Source: Arion vulgaris
Taxonomy: Eukaryota > Mollusca > Gastropoda > Stylommatophora > Arionidae
DNA length: 64,000 nucleotides
Direction: 5' to 3'
Assembly: GCA_020796225.1 (NCBI GenBank)
Contig: CM036756.1
Location: 50,944,363 to 51,008,362, forward strand
A program made the position numbers and the translations under genes. The notes below the pieces were generated by a model that saw only the letters and a program-made list of their open reading frames with translations, had not been told where the DNA came from and did not search any database. This document shows, in pieces, positions 54,916-64,000 of this stretch. Positions within the stretch are counted from its first letter, which is position 1; each line of letters opens with the position of its first letter.

Positions 54916-56106
54916 GGTCAAAGGCGCAATTCTAGAGACATCGTGCCTGGTTTAGCGAGCTGGCGCTATTCAAGGTCATATCCCACCTCCACGTGGTGAC
55001 CTTGGAAACAGACAACGGTTCCTGTCTGGCTATGCGGGTAGGGATCGAGTGAGAGCTACTCTGTATAAGTAGGGATGCAGCCGCAGTTGCGTTGGATGAG
55101 ATCCACTCGCAACACAGACGAGCAGAATCTCAGAGTGACTGTTAATGCACGTCTCTCCCGGCCGAGGGAAAAGCTGAACAAATATACGTAAAGGGATGAG
55201 GGGTGCATCCAGAGAAGAGATGTAGGCCCACACAAGATGAAGCTCGGACCCATAAGATGGGGGCCCGAATTGAGTGGTATGTCCTGACAGTCCCGAGGCA
55301 TAGTAAATGTGAGCACAGTGAGAAACCTGATAAACATGGTGAGCAGGCTCCAAAGTAAAGCAAACATGCATACGGACGACGCACAGGTGAGCCCACCAGT
55401 GGGACAAACATGCACAGTGCTGATGATGAAGCGACGAAAAGGCGTGTCAAACGTAGGGGTGAACGGACCACCCAAATGTGCAGAAAAACTGGACAGCCCA
55501 GCAGAGACTTGAATCCAATGCAGGGTCAAAGGCTCATGGCGGCAACATGAGCCAGGGTTAGCGAAGGGTCGCGCTAACCAAGACCCTACCTCCAAGTGGT
55601 GACCCTGGAAACAGACTCAGGTTCCGGTCTGGCTAAGGGGAGCAGGGATCGGGAACTGCAAATAGCGGTAATAGTGCAAGCAAGGAAAAACAATGCAGGG
55701 CCCGAAAATCCCTGAACAAGCACGCATCTCCTGGCTGATGTCAGATAAAATATGCCCAAGTTTAAAAGTACCTCCCCATGAGGCCATTACCTTGTAGTGG
55801 TGGGGAGGCTTGAATGCTCCAATGATACAGTGAGCTAGGACGGCAGGAACATATGTTCCCGGAAGGGTTACCCAAGCCGGAAAGGTCACTGAAGAGAGGA
55901 CAGACGAAGCATGGTCTCCTGGTCCTCCGGGTTGGGCTTGGGACTAACGATCCCATCCTTTAAAAAAAATTAAAGTTACGGAAACAACAACAAACATACA
56001 ACCTATTCACGGCATGAAGGGCTACCAGAGTCATTGAATCACATGACTGGAAGTGGTGAAAGCCGAAAGGAAGCTACTTTCATGAGGACGGAAGTCCTGA
56101 ATATAG
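54916..56106 (+). repeat. I-like LINE 5' region in two tandem copies
   Basis: GGGGTCAAAGGCGC at 54916 and GGGTCAAAGGCTC at 55523 start two similar segments, each with a CACCTCCACGTGGTGACC-like block and the AGACA...GGTTCC..TCTGGCTA motif. The same block occurs inverted at 17855-17890 and 52495-52540. Period is about 607 bp. Open frames here are GC-rich shadows without coding motifs. Confidence 0.65.
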
Positions 56107-56237
56107 AGCAAGAACTGAAGGAAATGAATCATAGCTGGAACACAATACAGAGGAAGGCCATGAACAGAGAAGAATGGGGTGCGTTTGTTGCTGCCCTAAA
56201 CGCCGAGGGCGTAACAGGCTAAAGAAGAAGAAGAAGT
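56107..56237 (+). mobile_element. Very short RTE 3' tail
   Basis: The frame ELKEMNHSWNTIQRKAMNRE, EWGAFVAALNAEGVTG and stop is nearly identical to the end of the RTE at 9807-10876, followed by AAAGAAGAAGAAGAAG. About 130 bp is a heavily 5'-truncated insertion into the I-like 5' region. Confidence 0.85.
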
Positions 56238-57489
56238 AGTTGAAAAGTACGAATCGGCAGCGTCGGCGTCCGCGTACAAAACAGTGGTGGAGTGCAAACA
56301 CGGAAAAACAATGCAGAGTCCGGAAATCCCTGAACAACGCACACATTTCCTGGCCGAAGACCGCTAAAATATGCCCAAGTTCAAAAAAGAAGTATGAAAC
56401 ACCAGAGTACGAGCGTCCGCGAACAAAACACCAAACTTCCCGGAGTAAATGATCGAATTTAAGGGAAGAGGGGTGCATCTCAAAAGCTGAGAAATCAAGT
56501 GAAACTCGGTGCCATATGCACGGGTCAAGCTGAGTGTCGGAGCAGTCCCGAGGTAAGGTACATGAAATGGCATATGTGCGAATATGTTGGTCGTATCAGC
56601 TTTCCAGCAGATGGGCAAGGCTGCATGCGAAGGGATGAGAGGTACATCCTGAACGGAGCAAAACTCGAGCCAGGAGTGCAAGTTGGGCAGCGTGCCATGG
56701 CACTCCTAATGCACGGTAAATGTGGTACATCAGGTGACGGTGGCACAAGGAAGATTGTGATAAAACTCCTTACATGAGTCAAGCGCGGACTAAGATACAG
56801 GGTAAAGTTGGCGGCGTAAATCCCAAAGTTACGTTTTAGCACCTTATGAAACTGCCCCCCCATGAGAGAGCCGGGCCGGGAACTATTGTCCACGCAATTA
56901 ACATCGCCGGAAATATCAGGGCGGATGATGACCGCAGTGCAAATTCTAAAGTTGCGCTGATAGCGCCGAATAAAACGACCTATACATTACGATGTGCGGG
57001 GCCCCAGCTCAGGGTTTCCCGAATCAAAGGGAACCACTTCTGCCTTGTAGTTTTGGTTGGGGACAATCAAAGGCTAGTGGAGTAAACCGCATACAAAAGT
57101 GGACGGCAGGCAAACCAAGCAGTCCATTAACAAAACAGGTATAGCTGGACAGATGACATTCATCAGCCCGGGAGGGCAGGTCGTCTACGGTCGCTGCCCT
57201 GAAAGAAAATAGCAACCTGCTGCCTTGTGGGTTCTGGCTGGGGACAGCCAAAGGCTAACGGAGAACGAACCCAGTAAACGTTGGTTGAAATTGGACACAC
57301 GGCCAAAAGATAAGCAACTGAGCTCCAAATGGCACTGAAAGCAGTGATATAGCTACCCATGCTAAGGCTGCATGGACCAAATTTTATCATGAATATGTTT
57401 AGTATAGAATCTCGATATGGTGCTACGCCTGTGGAGATCCGTCAGGCAGGACGAGTGCCGGGGCCCATGCCTCGGAGGGGCCCGTTTTT
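56238..57489 (+). repeat. I-like LINE non-coding segments
   Basis: About 56285-56395 repeats sequence seen at 55670-55780 (AAACAATGCAG and AAAATATGCCCAAGTT). About 57020-57350 matches the non-autonomous element at 16741-17948 and the segment at 61480-61840 (GGCAAACCAAG, AAAGAAAATAGCAACCTGCT, GAACGAACCCAGTAAA). No protein motif was found. Confidence 0.6.
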
Positions 57490-58105
57490 TGCTACCATAG
57501 TACTACGAGAATAGAAGGAAGCGATCATGGTACCCATCCTAAAACCAGGCAAAAATAAACTCGACCCGCGAGTTACAGACCAATAAGCCTCCTAAGCTGC
57601 ACAGGCAAACTCATGGAACGCATGGTGAACAAACGGCTATCTTGGCACTTGGAAAGCAAAGGGTTCCTCATGGCACAACAGGAAGGCTTTCGGAAGCATC
57701 GATCTACAGAAGATCAAGTAACCTATATCGCCCAGGAAATCCAGGATGGTTTCCAAGAAAAGAAACAGACAATGGCAGTTTTGGTAGATATGGAGAAGGC
57801 GTTTGACATAGGCTGGAAGGAAGGGCTAAAACTGAAACTCCTCACCCTCAGTATAAAGGGAAGAATGTACAAATGGCTTGATAGATACCTAGAGAACAGA
57901 ACAGCATGGGTTCAAGTTCAGGGGTGCACAAGCATGAAGGCCACATTAGAGCAAGGAGTCCCCCAAGGAGTAGTGCTCTCACCAACTCTCTTTCTAATCT
58001 TTGTCAATGACATAGCAACATGCCTACCAAATCGAGTACACTCTGCCATGTATCCCGACGACCTGGCAATATGGGCGAGGGAAGAGAAGGTGGAATACGA
58101 CTAGC
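57490..58105 (+). pseudogene. I-like LINE reverse transcriptase fragment, first of two copies
   Basis: From 57613 the frame reads MERMVNKRLSWHLESKGFLM, AQQEGFRKHRSTEDQVTYIA, QTMAVLVDMEKAFDIGWKEG, KGRMYKWLDRYLENRTAWVQ and GVPQGVVLSPTLFLIFVNDI. The frame ends in a degraded YPDDLAIW, where the family has YADDLAIW. The segment is almost identical to 59000-59575, which belongs to the neighbouring fragment, so one is a recent duplication or second insertion. It breaks off after the catalytic box at about 58105. Confidence 0.88.
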
Positions 58106-61100
58106 ACCCCCCGATTTGGCCTTCGCAACAAGTGACCTCTCCACAAAACATTACGTACGGTCACAAAGCAACTCGAAGATAGTGACCATAGGCCCATCAA
58201 GCTGCAAGTAGACCTAAAATTTGTACCTGAGCCCAAAATGTGGTTGCCACGGTTGAACTACAAAAAAGCAAATTGGAAACAGTACGGGGCACTGATAGAT
58301 GCCAATGCTGAGCACATCAACATGCATGAAAAGAAACACATGCGATCCGTGGCAAGGAACTCTCAGAAGCAATCCTGAAAGCGGCACTGGAAACCATTCC
58401 TAGAAGCGCACGGAAGGATTACAAGCCATTCTGGACAGCAGAGGTTCAGAAGCTTGAAAACAACCTTGAATTGGCAATGAGTGAGGCAGAATAGGCAGTC
58501 AGTAACACTCAATACTGCTTACAAGGCGGCAGCTTGCTAAGTACAGGCGGGAGGTCAAACGATCAACACGACAGAGCTGGGTTTTATGACCGAATCCCTG
58601 AACCTTGATAGGGACGGCCATAAATTGTGGAAGCTAGCAAAAGTGCTGAGTGATGAAAACACCAGCCGATCCCCAATAGTCCTGGAACAAGATAAGGAAG
58701 GAAGCGCAAACATTCTAATGCAAAAATATGCCGAAGTCAGCAGAGTAAGCATAGCAAAAGAGAAAGTCGATGACACAACGAGAAAAGCTAGAGCCCTCCA
58801 AGGCGAGCCAATAAAAGCTGCTAGTCACCTAACGGATACATTCACTAGTAATGAGTTGGAAGAGGCATTAAGGGAGCTGAAGCTCAGAAAGTCGCCCGGA
58901 TAGGATGGGATCACAAATGAGATGCTTAAAAACTTGGGTACTAGAGCAAAGGCAGCTCTACTGGCTGTCCTAAATATGTTGTGGAGGACAAGCATAGTAC
59001 TACGAGAATGGAAGGAAGCGATCATGGTACCCATCCTAAAACCAGGCAAAAATAAACTCGACCCGGTGAGTTACAGACTAATAAGCCTCCTAAGCTGCAC
59101 AGGCAAACTCATGGAACGCATGGTGAACAAACGGCTATCTTGGCACTTGGAAAGCAAAGGGTTTCTCATGGCACAACAGGGAGGCTTTTGGAAGCACCGA
59201 TCTACAGAAGATCAAGTAACCTATATCGCCCTGGAAATCCAGGATGGTTTCCAAGAAAAGAAACAGACACTGGCAGTTTTGGTAGATATGGAGAAGGCGT
59301 TTGACATAGGCTGGAAAGAAGGACTAAAACTGAAACTCCTCACCCTCAGTATAAAGGGAAGAATGTACAAATGGCTTGATAGATACCTAGAGAACAGAAC
59401 AGCATGGGTTCAAGTTCAGGGGTGCACAAGCATGAAGGCCACATTAGAGCAAGGAGTCCCCAAGGAGGAGTGCTCTCACCAACTCTCTTTCTAATCTTTG
59501 TCAATGACATAGCAACATGCCTACCAAAGCGAGTACACTTTGCCATGTATGCCGACGACCTGGCAATATGGGCGAGGAAGAGTCAATGCCCATAGCAACA
59601 AATCGACTGCAAGTTAAGCTAAATAACCTGGAAGTGTGGTAAAAAAAAGTGGAATATGAACATAAACGCTTCTAAAACAACTTACACTGTGTTCTGCGAG
59701 AACAACCAGAATCACAAAATTAAGCTTAACGTCAATGGGCAAGATCTTCCAGAAAGCAATACCCCAACGTACCTTGGAGTCACACTCGACCGAAAACTGA
59801 CTTGGTGCCCCAAATTGAAAATGCTACGGCAAAAGCGAGACACAGGCTCACGATGATGCGCAAACTCGCAGGCTCCACGTGGGAGCAAACACCAGAGTCC
59901 TCAAAACACTCTGGAAGAGTGCGACCAGTCTTGGAGTACAGCATTGCAGTGTGGAGTAGTGCATCCAACATGCAATTCACCAAAGTGAGCAACAGTCAAA
60001 CCCGTACAATATGCATTATCACAGGAGCCATGAAGTCCATGCCCATCAAGGCGATGGAAACAATCACAGGCATCCAACCAATGGCAGATCGAAGGGACAG
60101 AAAAGTCTTGGTATTGGCGGAAAAACTTAAATGGCTCGATTCCCACCCTATGTACGAAAGAATGAACGGATTCGGAGGGGCAGGATACAGAGAACCAGCT
60201 TTGCAAAAAACGCTAAAGCACTGACCGCAGACCATCCAGCCCTAGCAAACTGCAAAGTCAAATAAATTCAGGTAACCGATAAGTGCCTGCCGTGGAAAAT
60301 CAAAATACAGGAACTAAGGGAATCAATCCCAGATATACTGAAAAAAGGGCAGCAAGAAAACTTTGAAAGAAGAGCGGCCACAGAAAAATACATAGCGACC
60401 AAATACCCTGAAAATAAGTGGACACACGTGTATACTGATGGATTGGCAAGGAACACAGTGAGCGATGGCGGGGAGGAATAGTGCTTAAACTCTCAAAGAA
60501 TGTGGCGGTCACAAAAGCGATTGCCACAGGTAAATACTCAAATAACTACCGGGCAGAGGCAATAAGAACAGCAGCCGAAATGATCCTAGAGAGAAGAGGC
60601 ACCTCTCGCAACAAAGTCGTGTTATTCACTGATGCTCTATCGGTGATCACTGCACTCAAAGCATAGGCAAAAAAGAGCTAAATGAGCTGAAAGCGACCCC
60701 AATGCACTAGTGTACGCACTCAAATGTACCGTCATTAAGTGGATCCCATCACACTGCAACATAAGCGGAAATGAACACACCGACAAGCTAGCTATAGGAG
60801 GCGGACGATTACCTCAGACTGATCTCGAGATCAGTTATGAGGAAGCCAGAACAACCATCGGCTGGTACTATAGAGACAAATGGACAAAATACCATCCTCA
60901 GTACAATAACAGCGACGGGTACTATGGTTTGTCTCGTAGTGAACAAGTTGCAATACTCCGCCTCCGTACCGGCCACAACAAGCTCTACGCCTACATGTTT
61001 AAATAATTTAAAATTTACACAACTAGCCTGTGCCCCTGCAAAAAGGCGGACATGACGGCAGAGCACCTACTGCAAGATTGTCAACTGATAGCAGGTATAA

Positions 61101-61236
61101 GAAACCTGGCCCCATAACACAGAGCTTCGCGAGAAGCTGTATGGAGGAACGGACTCCCTTAAAAACACGATAAAATTCATGATAAAAGTTGGTTCATCAG
61201 TCTAGGCCGGGATCGCACGAGAGAGAGAGAGAGAGA
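58106..61236 (+). mobile_element. I-like LINE copy from endonuclease end to (GA)n tail
   Basis: Order on the + strand is: endonuclease end (PDLAFATSDLSTKHYVRSQS, 58110-58200); linker; reverse transcriptase with LVDMEKAFD (59280) and FAMYADDLAIW (59540-59570); thumb (YLGVTLDRKLTW, 59770); RNase H (HVYTDGLARNTVSDGG, 60427-60475; VVLFTDALSVITAL; VIKWIPSHCNISGNEHTDKL); and zinc knuckle LCPCKKADMTAEHLLQDC (61030-61085). The 3' end is GGCCGGGATCGCACGAGAGA plus GA repeats to about 61236. Stops and frameshifts are scattered throughout. Confidence 0.88.
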
Positions 61237-61880
61237 ATCCAGTGCAAACGTTCCTACAGAATGGTGATAAACTGTTCACAGTGATATAGAAATGGGTATG
61301 GTGTCGCCCAGTAGAATAATGTGAGCACAAGTGACAAAGAGAAAAGGGGCGGGCCCAGTCGGTGGACGAGGGCACAAGCAGAAATGGGTGAAGGGGCACC
61401 CTCAAGAAACGAGGTGGAAAAACGGTTGTGTGCCTTGAAGATGGGCTCTACATCCAGAGAACAATAACAGTGTTTCCGCTTGCAGAGAACCACTACTGCC
61501 TTATAGTTCGATTGAGGACAATCAAAGGCTAGCGGAGTAAACCGTACACAAAACTTGGCAAACCAAGTAGTCCAAAAAGACAGGTAACCTGGGCAGATGA
61601 CGCTCAATAACCCAGAAGGGAAGGTTGTCTAAGGTTAGCTACCCTAAAAGAAAATAGCAACATGCTGCCCTGCAGGTCTGCTGGGGACAGCTAAAGGCTG
61701 ACGGAGAACGAACCCAGTAAATGCTCGCTGAAATCGGACACATCGCCGAAAGATAAGCTCCAGAGCTCCAAATTGTGCTGAAGATGTGATGTATCACACC
61801 CGTTCTTGGTGTAGGCTGTTTGTATATCACAATAAGAAATATCAAAATGGCTGAAAAGAACGATTGAGAAGAAGAAAGAA
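61237..61880 (+). mobile_element. Second 3' segment of non-autonomous I-like element
   Basis: Sequence from about 61480 to 61860 matches the 3' half of the element at 16741-17948 in opposite orientation and 57020-57350 in the same orientation. It ends near GAACGATTGAGAAGAAGAAAG. It directly follows the (GA)n tail of the previous copy, so it probably inserted next to or into that tail. No coding capacity. Confidence 0.65.
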
Positions 61881-62219
61881 TTCTTTGCTTCCTTTGGGGC
61901 CCGGCACCACATCAGCGATTTTAAGAATTATTCTAGTCAGTTATTGGCCAACTATTTTTGTAGCCATATTCTTCTTTTCAACTTCCAGCGAACACGTTTT
62001 ATCTTTTTCTATCCCTTGATAAATATATCCTTTGTCATTGTTTTTTTGGTTTTTTTACATCGGTTGTCAATATTTTTGTCACATTGAGATATTTTCACTT
62101 TCCTCTTGCACTGATATTATTAATTTCTCAATTCTTTTTCATTTTTATCTATCTATAACCTCTTCGTGTCCTGTTTGACACATAAGACTTCCACTAGAGA
62201 TTTACATTTCTGCTGCCTT

Positions 62220-62710
62220 TCTACCAATTGTTTCCCATGTCAGGCCACAATCTTTCAACTCGCTTTTCACAGTTCTTCTTCATGATTCACACATGATTCA
62301 CGCATGTGACATACATGACCAATCCACCTCCATCTTCGTCTTTTAATGATGGTCTCCAGTGATGCAGTTTGTTCATTTTAAAAGCTCTTCATGTTCTATT
62401 GTATTTGACCAGAATATTTGCAGGATTCTTCTTAAATTTCATTGTTGATAATACCACTGTTTTGTCAGCATATCTTAGTTCAGATATTTCTCTCCTTTCT
62501 ATTACAAAAGGATCATATTTTCTTTTTAATTATCTTCTGTAGCACTCCTGGTGATGTTTTCAGCGCATATGTTGAACAAGGTGACAAGATACAACATTGT
62601 CTGACTTTCTGCCTTATTTCCTTTTGTCTTCGCATGGTTCACATAGAAAATATATTTAATAAGTGCATGTTATATAGTCTCAAACAGAACTCATTAACTC
62701 TTAGAATACG
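62220..62710 (-). mobile_element. Faint LINE reverse transcriptase relic
   Basis: On the minus strand LFNIYAENITRSATED is followed by IERREISELRYADKTVVLST (about 62510-62445), resembling the region around the catalytic YADD box, with the second aspartate changed to lysine. The flanking frame is broken. It is too decayed to assign to a family. Confidence 0.5.
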
Positions 62711-62795
62711 AAACGCCACCTGACAGACCATAAAGTTAGTTCCCATTTTACGAAAAGCCACTTCACGGACCATATGGTTCTAAAAAGTTATTAAT
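62708..62795. repeat. 42-bp imperfect tandem duplication
   Basis: ACGAAACGCCAC...GACCATAAAGTT and ACGAAAAGCCAC...GACCATATGGTT follow each other with a period of about 42 bp. Confidence 0.6.
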
Positions 62796-64000
62796 ATATC
62801 GTAAAGGACTTTAATGCTTTAAGTGTATTTTTAAAATTCAAATACAGCAAGTGGGTGTTTGTAATAGATCTTTCAATTGCGTGCATTTTGGTGTATGCAG
62901 TTTGTCTTTGCTGTTGAATGTAAAAATGTTATTACAAATTTTGTAAGGACATCTTCGCCTTAACATTTGTTCCTCAAAAACAGTACGCAAAAAGGCGGTT
63001 TTAGTACGCGTATTGTAAGAGTTAAAGAGTCATACTGTTAATTCACACCATAGCCGATTGTTAAAATTTCAAGAGTTTGTGAAGACACAAATTGTTTAAA
63101 AACAACCCCAGAGTGAAATAAGTCATCCTGACAACTATGTAGTGCAGATTTTGACTAGCCGATATTCTAGGTCTATCAGGTTGAATATGCCGTACAATCT
63201 TATTAATATTCAGATATTGTAGTAGACAGTACTTATAATATAGTCTCTTATAATAGTGTGATAAAATATATTGCCTCGTCTCATTGTAATTTTAAAAAAT
63301 GCATTTTATCTTATAATAATGTTGTTTGCTATCTGGTTAGGTTTACTTTTCTCTATTCTCTCTTAAGTGAGTCATAACCAGTTCCACAGAGATCATACAC
63401 TGTCATCTGGGCTTCCATCAGATCGGGGAAATAAACATGCTTGTAGAAGAATAGGTATAGGAAGAAGAGAAGATGGCATAAGAGGCGGGTCAGAGAGCAT
63501 TTTAAAAATAAGATCAGACTTTCCTTCAAGCATCTGTGCGTTGGATATGACTGAAACTGCTAAAGTGCAAAACAATTGCCAATCTTTCAGATACTGGTTT
63601 ATGATTTCCACATCTTCAGATTCAGGAGACTAAGTTGTAGCAAAATATAACCATCTAGTGTCTGGGCTTTAAATGTTACTCAACTCTCAGTGAGTCTGGT
63701 GGAGGACAAGAACATGCTATATGCGTGAAACATGGTCCTCCTCACAACTGTCTTGGTATACTCATAATTTCTTAGCAGAGGGTGTAACATTACAGTGAAT
63801 TCAGACAATTTGTAATCACATATGGCACATTAATAACGTTATAACTCCTTATTGCAAATTCCAGGTAGTTCTTTAAAACGTTCTTGTAGCAGGTGCTTTC
63901 AGTGTTTGATCGAAAGATTGAGACAGCGCTATTGAAAATAGACATACTGCCATTTAGAGCAAGTCTCTACTAAGCTCTAACCTGTCTATTTTGAATGGCA
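62796..64000. other. PIP4K intron 4 DNA, nothing recognised
   Basis: AT-rich, with short ORFs on both strands around 63367-63633 that show no familiar motif and overlap each other. No exon matching the next PIP4K segment is present. Confidence 0.4.

Noticed and set aside
55030..55595. Minus-strand ORFs of 109-179 codons
   Set aside because: They are antisense to the I-like LINE 5' region, with no conserved motif, and the equivalent region in other copies is not open.
63367..63633. Opposed ORFs of 72-88 codons near the window end
   Set aside because: Neither shows a motif, splice context or codon pattern that favours it; each is a shadow of the other.
53932..64000. Further PIP4K exons
   Set aside because: I looked for the expected next exon (YIVECHG-like start) and did not find it; the exon is assumed to be beyond 64000.

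Overview
This is animal nuclear DNA, most likely from an arthropod (an insect with a large, repeat-rich genome); the species cannot be fixed from the sequence. The only host gene I recognise with confidence is the 5' part of a phosphatidylinositol 5-phosphate 4-kinase gene (PIP4K) on the + strand. Four coding exons (25531-25644, 42604-42701, 47948-48044, 53779-53931) have GT/AG splice sites and compatible phases. Together they encode about the first 154 residues, up to just past the ATP-binding lysine of the kinase. Introns 1 to 3 are about 17.0, 5.2 and 5.7 kb; intron 4 runs off the window, so the catalytic core lies downstream.

Almost everything else is layered transposable-element debris. 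Upstream of PIP4K (1-25.3 kb): AT-rich tandem repeats with a small SINE-like insert; a 1.5-kb minisatellite of about 22 bp per unit; a 3'-truncated Jockey-like LINE; a decayed Helitron with an RTE LINE inserted precisely in its helicase; a second RTE relic; a Tigger/pogo-like DNA transposon; an L1-like LINE hit by several insertions; a full-length but frameshifted RTE; an I-like LINE relic; and a 1.4-kb hAT-like element with an 8-bp target duplication ending just before the PIP4K promoter region.

Intron 1 holds RTE elements of several subfamilies (one carrying a 504-bp solo LTR), an L1-like LINE containing a foldback mariner, an RNase H-bearing LINE tail, a tRNA-derived SINE and an unrecognised antisense ORF. 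Intron 2 is mostly one RTE that carries a nested RNase H-encoding LINE; it inserted 32 bp upstream of exon 3 and its target-site duplication contains the likely splice branch point. Intron 3 contains a near-complete I-like LINE with (GA)n tail. Intron 4 contains a 248-bp TA-flanked MITE and a mosaic of I-like LINE fragments.

No element looks autonomous: all coding regions carry stops, frameshifts, truncations or nested insertions. The most informative signals are the many exact target-site duplications, which give a relative order of insertion, and the interplay between transposition and splicing at PIP4K exon 3. All statements come from reading the sequence; no database search was run.
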